Assembly: GCA_038747915.1 (NCBI GenBank)
Contig: JBCDJJ010000027.1
Span: 1-40,302, forward strand
DNA: 40,302 nt
Origin: JBCDAP01 sp038747915
Lineage (GTDB): Bacteria > Planctomycetota > Phycisphaerae > Phycisphaerales > UBA1924
Direction: 5' to 3'
This document shows, piece by piece, positions 25,967 to 33,745 of this stretch. Position 1 is the stretch's first letter, and each line of letters opens with the position of its first letter. The position numbers and the translations under genes were made by a program. Under the pieces are notes generated by a model. The model had not been told where the DNA came from. It worked only from the letters and a program-made list of their open reading frames with translations, and ran no database searches.

Positions 25967-26302
25967 GAAAACCCCCTCACATCCGGCTCGTGCATCAAGA
26001 CTTCGCCATCCTTCACAATCAAGTTGAGCCGCTGGTCGGTGGTGGGAGCGTCCCGCTCCCACGAACATTCGCCCGAAGTTTCTCGGAGATCGACCGTGGG
26101 AACGGGACGCCGCTCCCACCACCAATTTCTGCAAGATCTTGCACGAACAGGACGCACTCGCCAGTGACGCTTGAGAGAGGAACGCAAAGCACGTCTTCGA
26201 ATATGAGCACAGGAACGGGAAAGCGAGTCGATCACGCGTGACTCATCGCTTCGCCGTTTCGCTGCCATCAAAGGTGCATGATATCCGCTTTGTGGCTCGG
26301 CG
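25967..26302. other. 336-bp gap between the pyrC-like gene and pyrF
   Basis: Holds copy B of the dispersed repeat (26038-26123) and otherwise no gene. Open frames across it on both strands are driven by the repeat and its high GC. The last bases (25967-25979) form the pyrF ribosome site on the minus strand. No clear promoter was found. Confidence 0.6.
26038..26123 (+). repeat. Dispersed double-hairpin repeat, copy B
   Basis: 86 bp. The left hairpin has stem GTGGGAGCG / CGCTCCCAC with a 3-base loop; the right arm ends CGCTCCCACCACC, which also pairs with the left end GGTGGTGGGAGCG. The element is shared with 8193-8280 and 30092-30174. It lies inside the pyrimidine cluster, upstream of pyrF. 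Confidence 0.85.
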
Positions 26303-27643
26303 TCACGCCCGGACGGACTCCGCCGGCCCGAAGATGCCCAACTCGTCGTGGGTCACCGCGCCGCCGACGAGCGTGGCGACGACCCCCGCGCCGAATGTCT
26401 CGCCGAGCCACGGGCAGTTCCGCCCCTTGCTGGCCACTCGCGTCTCGTCGAACAGGTACGGGTGGCCGAGGCGGATAATCGCGAGGTCCGCGGACGCACC
26501 CACGCGGAGGGAGCCGGCGCGATCGCCGACCACGCCCGCAGGGCCGGCCGTGAGCTTCTCGATCACCAGGTCGAGCGAGCAGGTACCGGTCGCGACCAGC
26601 CGCTCGTGCAGCACCGCGAAGGCCGACTCGAAACCGATGATGCCGAAGGGCGCCGCGTCGAACACATCGTCCTTGCTCGCGGGCGGGTGTGGGGCGTGGC
26701 AGGTGGCGATCGCGTCGATCACCCCATCCTTGAGCGCCTCGACGAGCGCCGCGCGGTCGGACTCCTCCGCGAGCGGCGGACGGACTTTGACGTTCGTGTT
26801 GTAAGTGCCGTCACGGTTCAAGACAGCGTGGTCGGTGAGCGTCAGGTGGTGCGGGCTGACCTCGGCCGTGATCGGCGCGCCGCGATCCTTGAAATGCCGC
26901 ACCACCTCGACCGTCTGGGCGTTCGAGAGCTGCGAGATGTGCAGCCGGCCGCCGGTCGCCAGCGCGAGCATGGCATCACGAGCGACCACGGTCGCCTCGC
27001 TCACCCGCGGCACGCCGTGCAGCCCGAGCCGCAGGGACACCGACCCCTCGTGCATCACGCCAGAGCCCGTCAGATCAGGGTCTTCACACTGCTGGGCGAT
27101 CACGGCGCCCAGATCCTTAGCCGACTCGAGGGCGCGGCGGAGCGTGGCAGCGTTGCGGACGGGCTCGGGGGCATCGCTGAACATCGCGGCCCCGCACTCG
27201 AGGAGCGAGGCGAAGCCGGTCATCTCCTTGCCCTCACGGCCGAGTGTGACCGCAGCGATCGGGCAGATCCGCGTGCCGCAAGCCTGGGTCGCCCGGGCCG
27301 TGATGAAGCGGACGATGGACGGGTCGTCGATCGTCGGCTCGGTGTTGGCGGCGCAGAACACCGTGGTGAACCCGCCTCGTGCTGCGGCCTGGGCGCCGGT
27401 CTCGATGGTCTCCGCCGCCTCGTGGCCCGGCTCGCGCAGGTGCGCACGCAGGTCGACGAAGCCCGGCGTCACGAGCAGGCCGCTCGCGTCGATGACACGC
27501 GCCGCCCGCTCAGGGGAGATCTCCCGCGACACCGCCTCGATCCGGCCGCCCTCGACGAGCACATCGCGCTCCTCGTGCAGGGCCTGCGACGGGTCGATCA
27601 CCATCCCGCCGCGGATCAGCACCGCGTCATCGTGCTCACCCAT
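26303..27643 (-). CDS. pyrC': Dihydroorotase homologue lacking metal ligands (PyrC'-like, probably inactive)
   Basis: Amidohydrolase-fold protein of 446 aa in the dihydroorotase family. The usual HxH metal motif reads VDLRAHLREPG (Arg66, His68). The ligand in AHCED is Gln185 (AQQCED), that in HxxHxS is Gln238 (HISQLS), and the metal-binding Asp before HAPH is Cys315 (ATCHAPH). Only His68 and Asp157 (MFSD) remain. Active dihydroorotases keep all of these. Pseudomonas PyrC' has lost them in a similar way and serves as a structural partner of PyrB. Here the gene overlaps pyrB by 8 bp, matching that arrangement. Loss of activity is inferred; a true dihydroorotase should lie elsewhere. Confidence 0.88.
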   Translation of the reverse strand: MGEHDDAVLIRGGMVIDPSQALHEERDVLVEGGRIEAVSREISPERAARVIDASGLLVTPGFVDLRAHLREPGHEAAETIETGAQAAARGGFTTVFCAANTEPTIDDPSIVRFITARATQACGTRICPIAAVTLGREGKEMTGFASLLECGAAMFSDAPEPVRNAATLRRALESAKDLGAVIAQQCEDPDLTGSGVMHEGSVSLRLGLHGVPRVSEATVVARDAMLALATGGRLHISQLSNAQTVEVVRHFKDRGAPITAEVSPHHLTLTDHAVLNRDGTYNTNVKVRPPLAEESDRAALVEALKDGVIDAIATCHAPHPPASKDDVFDAAPFGIIGFESAFAVLHERLVATGTCSLDLVIEKLTAGPAGVVGDRAGSLRVGASADLAIIRLGHPYLFDETRVASKGRNCPWLGETFGAGVVATLVGGAVTHDELGIFGPAESVRA

Positions 27644-28703
27644 CGTCCAGCTCCGACGCCGGCTTCTCCGGCACCGACTGCACCGCCACGCCATCCTGAG
27701 CGGACTTCAGGAGCTTGAGCACCGCCATCCGAACCGGCACGCCGTGGGCAACCTGATCGACGATCACCGTTCGCTCGCGGTCCATGATCGAGTTGCTGAT
27801 CTCAACACCGCGGTTCACAGGGCCCGGGTGCATCACAAGGGCATCGGGGTTGGCGCGCTCGAGCTTGGCCGTGTTGAGACCGTAGAGCTTGCGGTACTCG
27901 CCGACCGAGGGGAACCGGCGGGTCTGCTGACGCTCGGCCTGGATGCGCAGCAGATAGATGACATCGGCGCCGGCGATGGCCTCGTCGAGCCGGTTGGTCA
28001 CCCGCACGCCGTACGCCTCACCGAAGGACTCGGGGACGAACATCGAGGGGCCGCAGACGGTTACTCGCGCCCCAAGGGCGGTCAGGCAGAGCACGTTGGA
28101 CCGCGCCACACGCGAGTGCAGCACATCGCCCACGATGGTCACACTCAGCCCCTCCACTTTGCCCAGAGCACGCCGGATCGTGAACGCGTCGAGCAGCGCC
28201 TGCGTCGGGTGCTCGTGCCATCCGTCTCCCGCATTAATGACCGCAGCCTTGGCGAACGTCGCCACATGCTCGTGCGTGCCCGAGCTGGCGTGCCGGATCA
28301 CGATGATGTTGGCACCGGCCGCCTCGATCGTCTCGACGGTGTCGCGCAGGCTCTCGCCCTTCTTGATCGAACTGGTGCCCACATCGAAGTTCACGACGTA
28401 GGCCGAGAGGTGCTGCGCCGCCATCTCGAAGCTCATTCGGGTCCGCGTGGAGTTCTCGAAGAACAGATTGACGACCGTGGAGCCGTCAAGCGTCGTCAGC
28501 CGCCGAGCACCGGAGGCGATGTGGGCGCGATACTCCTCAGCGGTGTCGAGGACGAGCTCGATCTCCGCGCGGCTCAGGCGGCCGATGGCGACCAGATGTC
28601 GGTGTGGGAAGGGTTGATCCAGCATGACGGCTCGCGTCGCGGACGGCTTGGCCTCCACCATCGGCTCAATGCATGCGACGGGTTCGGTCTCGGCGCTGGC
28701 CAT
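27636..28703 (-). CDS. pyrB: Aspartate carbamoyltransferase catalytic chain
   Basis: Condenses carbamoyl phosphate with aspartate, the second pyrimidine step. The protein of 355 aa has the carbamoyl phosphate loop LFFENSTRTRMSFE, the active-site loop SIKKGESLRDT, GWHEHPTQALLDAFTIR, the aspartate-domain SRVARSN, and MHPGPVNRGVEI. About 27 residues precede the conserved start (HRHLVAIGRLSRAEI) and about 20 follow the usual end, so it is longer than the 306-310 aa norm. Class A transcarbamoylases that bind PyrC' also have N-terminal extensions. ATG 28703 is used; ATGs at 28661 and 28625 are possible and would shorten the extension. It is the first gene of the cluster. Confidence 0.94.
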   Translation of the reverse strand: MASAETEPVACIEPMVEAKPSATRAVMLDQPFPHRHLVAIGRLSRAEIELVLDTAEEYRAHIASGARRLTTLDGSTVVNLFFENSTRTRMSFEMAAQHLSAYVVNFDVGTSSIKKGESLRDTVETIEAAGANIIVIRHASSGTHEHVATFAKAAVINAGDGWHEHPTQALLDAFTIRRALGKVEGLSVTIVGDVLHSRVARSNVLCLTALGARVTVCGPSMFVPESFGEAYGVRVTNRLDEAIAGADVIYLLRIQAERQQTRRFPSVGEYRKLYGLNTAKLERANPDALVMHPGPVNRGVEISNSIMDRERTVIVDQVAHGVPVRMAVLKLLKSAQDGVAVQSVPEKPASELDDG

Positions 28704-28799
28704 TCTGCTGACCGCACACCATATCAAGCCTGTGGCATTTTGAAGGTCTGTGTGGGTGATCGGGCTCGCCCAGATCAATTTGTTTGCATATTGTTTGGT

Positions 28800-29936
28800 A
28801 TGCGAGATGACGACTTCGGATACCGCGACGCTCTGCCACGCGGCCCCGCGCACCGGCGCGGGGCCGGGCTCAATCCCGGGAACCGGTTCGAGACCGTCCG
28901 GCTGCACGTGCTTGGGGAGGAGCTCGATCGGCAGCTCGTCGAGCACGAGCGAGAAGATGGTCACCTGCACCGCGTGGAGCGGGAGGTCTTCCGTGACCGG
29001 ACCAAGACGATCATCAACCGCGTCAAACCGACCTCGGATGTGCCCTTCGATTGGACCATCAACCCCTACCGCGGGTGCGAGCACGGGTGCGTGTACTGCT
29101 TCGCGCGGCCGTACCACGAGTACCTCGGGTTCAACTGCGGGCTCGATTTCGAGACCAAGCTGATGGCCAAGCCCGAGGCGCCCGAGCTGCTGGTGCGCGA
29201 GCTGGCCTCGCCGCGGTGGCGGCCCGAGCCCATCGTCATGTCCGCGATCACCGATGTGTATCAGCCGGTCGAGGCGACGCTCGGGATCACGCGGCGGTGT
29301 CTGGAGGTGCTCGCCGAGGCCAGGCAGCCGGTGAGCACCATGACCAAGAGCGCGCTGGTGCTGCGCGACACTGATCTCTGGGCGAAGCTCGGTGAGGCCA
29401 ACGCCGGCCGGGTGATCGTGACACTCGTCACGCTCGACCCCGACCTCGCCCAGCGTCTCGAGCCGCGGGCTTCGGCGCCGTCGGCCCGGCTCCGCGCGAT
29501 CCGTCAGCTCACCGAGGCGGGCGTGCCGGTGTCGGTGAATATCGCGCCGGTCATCCCCGGACTCACCGACACGGAGGTGCCGCAGGTGCTCGAAGCAGTC
29601 GCGGATGCCGGCGCACGCCGGGCCGCATGGGTGCTGCTCCGGCTGCCCTATCAGCTCAAGGAGATCTTTCTGGAGTGGCTCGGCCGCAACGTACACCCCG
29701 AGCGAGCAAAGAAGGTGGAGTCACTGATCCGTCAGAGCCGCGGCGGCAAGCTCTACGACGCCGGCGCCAACCGGCGGCGCGGGCACGGCCCGATCGTCGA
29801 GCACCTCGCCCAGACCTTCGACGTATTCACCAGACGCTACGGGCTCAACCGAGACATCCGCCCGCTCACCGGCAAACACTTCCGAAGACCGGATCTCACC
29901 GGACAACTCGGGTTATTCGAACCAACGGAACGATGA
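28800..29936 (+). CDS. Radical SAM protein, PA0069/Rv2578c family
   Basis: Radical SAM iron-sulfur protein of 378 aa. The cluster motif is C-EHG-C-VY-C within INPYRGCEHGCVYCFARPYH, followed by GLDFETKLMAKPEAPELL and VMSAITDVYQPVEATLGITR, all diagnostic of the PA0069-type family related to spore photoproduct lyase. The reaction is not established. The ATG at 28800 begins MRDDDFGYRDALPRG; no ribosome site is evident, so the message may be leaderless or the start may lie slightly downstream. A much longer open frame upstream runs antisense to pyrB and pyrC and is a shadow. It is divergent from pyrB across a 96-bp AT-richer gap. Confidence 0.87.
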   Translation: MRDDDFGYRDALPRGPAHRRGAGLNPGNRFETVRLHVLGEELDRQLVEHEREDGHLHRVEREVFRDRTKTIINRVKPTSDVPFDWTINPYRGCEHGCVYCFARPYHEYLGFNCGLDFETKLMAKPEAPELLVRELASPRWRPEPIVMSAITDVYQPVEATLGITRRCLEVLAEARQPVSTMTKSALVLRDTDLWAKLGEANAGRVIVTLVTLDPDLAQRLEPRASAPSARLRAIRQLTEAGVPVSVNIAPVIPGLTDTEVPQVLEAVADAGARRAAWVLLRLPYQLKEIFLEWLGRNVHPERAKKVESLIRQSRGGKLYDAGANRRRGHGPIVEHLAQTFDVFTRRYGLNRDIRPLTGKHFRRPDLTGQLGLFEPTER

Positions 29937-29982
29937 TCGCGACCGCCAAGCAACCTCGAATAGACCGCGGAGAGGGGTGCCG

Positions 29983-30007
29983 TGGTTCTCGCCGCAGGCG
30001 AGAACCA
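29983..30007 (+). terminator. Perfect 11-bp hairpin, possible transcript end
   Basis: TGGTTCTCGCC (29983-29993) and GGCGAGAACCA (29997-30007) pair around GCA. It lies 46 bp after the radical SAM stop. No T-tract follows, so it is either a non-canonical terminator or an mRNA 3'-end stabiliser. Confidence 0.5.
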
Positions 30008-30091
30008 TGAGACGCCTCAAAGGTCGTCGATAATCATGGACAACCCGCGGGGCGAGATCTTCACCGCACCCAGCACCTCACACACCGGCCC

Positions 30092-30174
30092 GGTGGTGGG
30101 AGCGTCCCGCTCCCACGAATATTCACCGACAGATACCCGGTACTCCGCTGTGGGCGCGAGACGCTCCCACCACC
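30092..30174 (+). repeat. Dispersed double-hairpin repeat, copy C
   Basis: 83 bp. Left end GGTGGTGGGAGCG and right end CGCTCCCACCACC are inverted repeats. Each half also folds alone (GTGGGAGCG/CGCTCCCAC at left; GTGGG-GCG with CGC-CCCAC at right). The middle, with GATACCCGGTA, matches copy A better than copy B. Confidence 0.85.
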
Positions 30175-30328
30175 ACACCCGGGAACCCACACCCTCAAGA
30201 TGCTCGAGCCATCATGCGTCGCGGTGACCGAATCTGGTGCATGCACCGAGGCCTGCAATCCCCGGTGATACGGTGCGTTGGCCCGGCTGGCCCCGATACC
30301 CCGGGTGATGCCTAAAGGAGCGTGCCGC

Positions 30329-31402
30329 ATGAATCACCAACGAGTCTTACCCGCGCTGCTCGGTCTTTTCCTTGGAGGGTGCATCGCGACGCAGGCGCTC
30401 GCGCACCCCGGGCACGGAGCGCCCGAACCAGAACCCGAAGCGTCCGAGCCGACCGCGGACACCCCCGCGATCACCCACCGGCAACGTTCACCGCACCAGC
30501 GCCAAGAGGACCGCCGACACCAGCGCCGCGGACCAGGCCACCCCATGACCGCCATCGACCTGCCACCGCCCGCCGTCTCCATCTCGATCGAGGGCAAGAA
30601 GCGGGTCATCCGCGCCAACGGCCTGCCCGGGCACGAGACCGGCACCTTCCCCAACCCAGGCAACCCCAACGCCCTCCGCCCGCAGTCGCACGAGTTCACG
30701 CTCCCGCTCGTCCCCACGATCGCGGGCGAGCCGATCCCCGCCCGCCCCGAGTTCGGCATCGCCATCAACGGCGTGGTCTTCGACGCCGGCACCGGCGAGT
30801 TCTGGACACCACAGCACGACCGCGCCTTCGGTGGCGGTTCCCCGTGGAACTATGAGGCACTCGGCGGCGGCGTCCCCCTCGGCCTCGACCGCAACAACGC
30901 CCACGTTCAGCCGACCGGCAAGTACCACTACCACGGCCTGCCCACCGGCCTCGTCGAGCGACTGACCGAGGGGCATGGCGGCGACACCATGGTGCTCATC
31001 GGGTGGGCGTACGACGGCTTCCCGATCTACGCCGCCCGGGGCCATGCGGACGCTGGCGACCCAGCCTCACCCGTCCGCCGACTCCGATCGAGCTACCGCC
31101 TCAAAGACGGGCACCGTCCCGATCGACCCGAGGGCCCCGGCGGCCCCTACGACGGCACATTCGGCCTCGACTACGAGTACATCGAGGGCCACGGCGACCT
31201 CGACGAGTGCAACGGCCGGTACGGCGTCACCCCCGAGTTCCCCCACGGCACGTACTACTACGTGATCACCGCGGAGTTCCCGTCGGTGCCGCGCGTGTGG
31301 CGCGGTGAGCCGGATGAGTCGGTACACCGGCGCGGGCCGGGTTCCGGCCCTACGAACGAAGACCCCCCCGACAACCGGCAACGCCGGAGCCCGCGGCCGT
31401 AG
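30329..31402 (+). CDS. YHYH-domain putative lipoprotein
   Basis: Exported protein of 357 aa. The N-terminus (MNHQRVLPALLGLFLGGC) ends in a lipobox LGGC, so lipid anchoring is likely; cleavage after AQALA is the alternative. A His/Pro/Glu-rich linker (about 25-75) precedes the YHYH domain. That domain shows FGIAINGVVFDAGTGEFW, LGLDRNNAHVQPTGKYHYHG, IGWAYDGFPIYAARGH and LDECNGRYGVTPEFP, the family signature. YHYH proteins are thought to be surface or periplasmic metal-linked proteins, but function is not known. The C-terminal 30 residues are charged and probably disordered. A good ribosome site AAAGGAG supports this start. Confidence 0.86.
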   Translation: MNHQRVLPALLGLFLGGCIATQALAHPGHGAPEPEPEASEPTADTPAITHRQRSPHQRQEDRRHQRRGPGHPMTAIDLPPPAVSISIEGKKRVIRANGLPGHETGTFPNPGNPNALRPQSHEFTLPLVPTIAGEPIPARPEFGIAINGVVFDAGTGEFWTPQHDRAFGGGSPWNYEALGGGVPLGLDRNNAHVQPTGKYHYHGLPTGLVERLTEGHGGDTMVLIGWAYDGFPIYAARGHADAGDPASPVRRLRSSYRLKDGHRPDRPEGPGGPYDGTFGLDYEYIEGHGDLDECNGRYGVTPEFPHGTYYYVITAEFPSVPRVWRGEPDESVHRRGPGSGPTNEDPPDNRQRRSPRP

Positions 31403-31557
31403 TCGTACAGCCGGGTGTCTGAAGTGTTGGTGTGAACCACCACTTGATTCACTGCGTTGGCGTAGTGCCTGCAGCTAATCTGAACAATGCTCCTGTCGGA
31501 CCGCCACGCCGATGACGCTGGACTCGATCTCCAGAATGGACTGGCAGCGGCTTTCAA

Positions 31558-31580
31558 GTTGTGCTCCACTTCAGCACAAC
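31558..31580. promoter_or_regulatory. Inverted repeat upstream of the FAD monooxygenase
   Basis: GTTGTGCT (31558-31565) and AGCACAAC (31573-31580) are perfect inverted arms around 7 bp, ending 47 bp before the start codon. Size and position suit a repressor operator. The binding protein is unknown; this sequence differs from the one beside the marR-type gene. Confidence 0.45.
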
Positions 31581-31627
31581 GGTGACGAAGTACGGAGTAG
31601 TTGCATGCGGACCAGCCAGGAGATCGA

Positions 31628-32761
31628 ATGAGTGCTCTTTCAGAAGCGCGGGTCGCTGTCGTCGGCGGTTCTTATGCGGGGCTGTGCGCGGGGCTGGCTC
31701 TGCGGTGCGCCGGCGTGGATGTGCATGTCTACGAGCGCACGCCCGATCACAACCGTATCGGCGGTGGGATCGTCGTTCAGCCCGACTTTGCCGACTATCT
31801 CGAGGCATTCGGATACGCGAGACCGGAGACGGTCGCCATTCCCACCGTCGGACGAAAAATCCTGGATCGAGATGGCTCCGTTGCCCGGTACGCAAAGGAC
31901 GCGACGTTCTTTACCGCATGGGACACGGTGCTCCGCTCGCTTCAGCGTGCTTTCGATGCGGATCGCCTGCACAACGACAAGAGCCTCGACACGATCCGAA
32001 TCACCGGTGACGGCGTGACGCTGTCGTTCACGGACGGGGGGCGCGTCGAAGCAGATATGCTCCTCGGCGCCGATGGGATCGGGTCTCGTGTTCGCCGCCA
32101 CCTCGCGCCTGAGATCGCCCCCGCCTACGCCGGGTACGTCGGCTATCGAGGCATTCTTCCCGAATCCGAACTTTCCTCTGATCAGATTTCGTTATTTCAT
32201 GATCACTTTGTGATGTACGCCTATCCGAATTCTCATATCTTGAGTTATTTCATTCCGGGTGAGCGCGGCGAACGGGAACAGGGCGCTCGCCGGTTCAACT
32301 GGGTGTGGTATGTCTCGCAGACGCCGGAGGAGCTGCGATCGATCCTGACAGATCGTCATGGCGTGCATCATCACGCCTCGCTCGGTCACGGCCAGATGGC
32401 CGACGAATGGGTCGAGAGCCTGAAACACCGCGCCACAGAGCTTCTTCCGCCGTTGGTTGCCGACGTCGTCGATCGCACACATGAGCCGTTCGTACAGGCC
32501 ATCTTCGATCTACAGGTTCCGAAGATGGTGTACGGTCGGGCGGCGCTCCTTGGAGACGCAGCGTTTCTGGTCAGGCCGCACACAGCATCGGGTGCCTCGA
32601 AGGCAGCCGCCGATGCGGTGGCGCTCGCTCACACGCTCCGTGAGGCGGGCCGACTCTCCACCGAGGCGCTCGAGCAATGGGAAGCCGATCGGATGGCCGC
32701 GACACAGCTCATCATCAACCACGGCAAGCTCATCGCCGCCCGCGGCGGACTTGGGAGATAG
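31628..32761 (+). CDS. FAD-dependent monooxygenase
   Basis: Flavoprotein hydroxylase of 377 aa (PHBH-like group). The dinucleotide fold VAVVGGSYAGLCAGLALRCA comes first (residues 8-27), followed by VYERTP, the second FAD motif LLGADGIGSRVRRHL and the third, GRAALLGDAAFLVRPH, then GASKAAADAVALA. The overall pattern, with RPHTASGASKA, resembles 2,6-dihydroxypyridine 3-monooxygenase-type enzymes, so an aromatic or heteroaromatic substrate is plausible. Codon choice is less G/C-ending than in the neighbours (for example the stretch 32180-32260), suggesting transfer. The start is ATG 31628 with AGGAGATCGA upstream. Substrate unproven. Confidence 0.85.
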   Translation: MSALSEARVAVVGGSYAGLCAGLALRCAGVDVHVYERTPDHNRIGGGIVVQPDFADYLEAFGYARPETVAIPTVGRKILDRDGSVARYAKDATFFTAWDTVLRSLQRAFDADRLHNDKSLDTIRITGDGVTLSFTDGGRVEADMLLGADGIGSRVRRHLAPEIAPAYAGYVGYRGILPESELSSDQISLFHDHFVMYAYPNSHILSYFIPGERGEREQGARRFNWVWYVSQTPEELRSILTDRHGVHHHASLGHGQMADEWVESLKHRATELLPPLVADVVDRTHEPFVQAIFDLQVPKMVYGRAALLGDAAFLVRPHTASGASKAAADAVALAHTLREAGRLSTEALEQWEADRMAATQLIINHGKLIAARGGLGR

Positions 32762-32854
32762 CGCCTGCTGAACATTTTTAGGAAATGGGCAAACTCGTCG
32801 ATCGCAGCCGGCGCTCGATGCAAAGGGCCAGCGTGCTCTGGAGGATCGCTCAGA

Positions 32855-33325
32855 TCAGAGCTGCCTTACACGCGCCAAGCCGCGTTCGAATGCTCGAATC
32901 AGCACTTCGAGATGTCCGATGGCCGCCTCATGCTCTTCATTGCTGAGCTCTCCAAACTCCTCGGCGAGCGATTCCGCTACAAGTCTGTAGCGCGATCCAA
33001 GGTGCGAAAAGGCATGGGCCTCCATTCGGACAATACTTGATCGCCGGTCAGTAGGAGACTGCTCGCGCGTCACGAGGCCACGTGATGACAGGCGATCGAT
33101 AAGCGCTGTCACACTGCCGCTCGTCAGTCCGAGTCTGCGGCCGAGCTCGGTTGGCGTGAGCGGGTGATGCTCTAGCTGGTTGAGGCATCGCAGATCGCTG
33201 CTGTTGATGTCAAGCGAATCCTCCATCTCACGATCAATCTGATCCAGCAACCCATGGATCGCTCGGCCGCGTTCAACCAGCTCTAAAGCACGCTGTGAGT
33301 AACTTTTTTCTTGATCATCATGCAT
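32855..33325 (-). CDS. MarR-family transcriptional regulator
   Basis: Winged-helix repressor of 156 aa. Helical dimerisation segments flank the DNA-binding core: SSDLRCLNQLEHHPLTPTEL, then GRRLGLTSGSVTALIDRLSS as the recognition helix, and GLVTREQSPTDRRSSIVRM as the wing with the conserved D-R-R. It is divergent from the SnoaL-like gene, and its own promoter overlaps an inverted repeat, so autoregulation and control of the SnoaL/YdeI pair are likely. The downstream FAD monooxygenase gene is convergent with it. The inducer is unknown. Confidence 0.88.
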   Translation of the reverse strand: MHDDQEKSYSQRALELVERGRAIHGLLDQIDREMEDSLDINSSDLRCLNQLEHHPLTPTELGRRLGLTSGSVTALIDRLSSRGLVTREQSPTDRRSSIVRMEAHAFSHLGSRYRLVAESLAEEFGELSNEEHEAAIGHLEVLIRAFERGLARVRQL

Positions 33326-33365
33326 CTTGATGATAAAGATATCGAATCTAGATGCAGATTGTCAA
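33321..33365. promoter_or_regulatory. Divergent control region with MarR-type operator and marR promoter
   Basis: TGCATCT (33321-33327) and AGATGCA (33350-33356) form a perfect 7-bp inverted repeat. Within it, 33324-33340 is an imperfect palindrome of the size bound by MarR dimers. On the minus strand, TTGACA (complement of 33360-33365) and ATATCT (complement of 33337-33342) are 17 bp apart, forming a promoter that the repeat overlaps. The left repeat includes the regulator's start codon. Confidence 0.6.
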
Positions 33366-33385
33366 CCCCTTTTCAGGAGCATGCG

Positions 33386-33742
33386 ATGCATATCAACGAA
33401 CTCGCCCACGCCTTTGTGGGACTGTGCGCCCAAGGCAAACTCGAAGAAGCTCAGCAGTTCTGGTCCGACGACGTCGTCAGCATCGAAGGCTTCCCGAGCC
33501 CCCACCAGGTGTGTCGCGGACGCGATGAGGTCATCGAGAAGCAGAAGATGTGGTCAGAGGGAACACAGATGCACGGCATCACCTGCGAGGGGCCCTACAT
33601 CAACGGTGATCAGTTCTCAGCCCGTTTCTCACTGGACTGCACGGACCGCGAGGGCAAACGGAGCACCATGCACGAGATGGCGCTGTACACGGTGAAGGAC
33701 GGAAAGGTGACGGAAGAACGCTTCTTCCCGCTTATGGGATAG
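33386..33742 (+). CDS. SnoaL-like (NTF2 superfamily) protein
   Basis: Small cone-shaped alpha+beta fold protein of 118 aa, starting MHINELAHAFVGLCAQGKLE. The pattern of two helices, FWSDDVVSIEGF, a middle G-R-D-E-V-I-E-K helix and four C-terminal strands (FSARFSLDCTDREGKRS, ALYTVKDGKVTEERFF) fits the SnoaL/NTF2 group. That group includes isomerases, cyclases and binding proteins, so activity is unassigned. AGGAG (33375-33379) lies 6 bases before the ATG. The next gene begins 3 bp after its stop, so the two form an operon probably controlled by the divergent MarR protein. Confidence 0.82.
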   Translation: MHINELAHAFVGLCAQGKLEEAQQFWSDDVVSIEGFPSPHQVCRGRDEVIEKQKMWSEGTQMHGITCEGPYINGDQFSARFSLDCTDREGKRSTMHEMALYTVKDGKVTEERFFPLMG

Positions 33743-33745
33743 CCC

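Larger units (their letters stand above)
29937..30328. other. 392-bp gap after the radical SAM gene
   Basis: No gene seen. It holds the perfect hairpin 29983-30007, copy C of the dispersed repeat (30092-30174), and the ribosome site AAAGGAG at 30314-30320 of the next gene. The remaining sequence has no recognised signal. Confidence 0.6.

Noticed and set aside
26805..28799. Very long plus-strand open frame across pyrC-like and pyrB that continues into the radical SAM gene
   Set aside because: It is antisense to two clear genes and its sequence is Arg/Ser/Thr-rich as expected from GC-rich shadows. Only the part from 28800 is protein-like.
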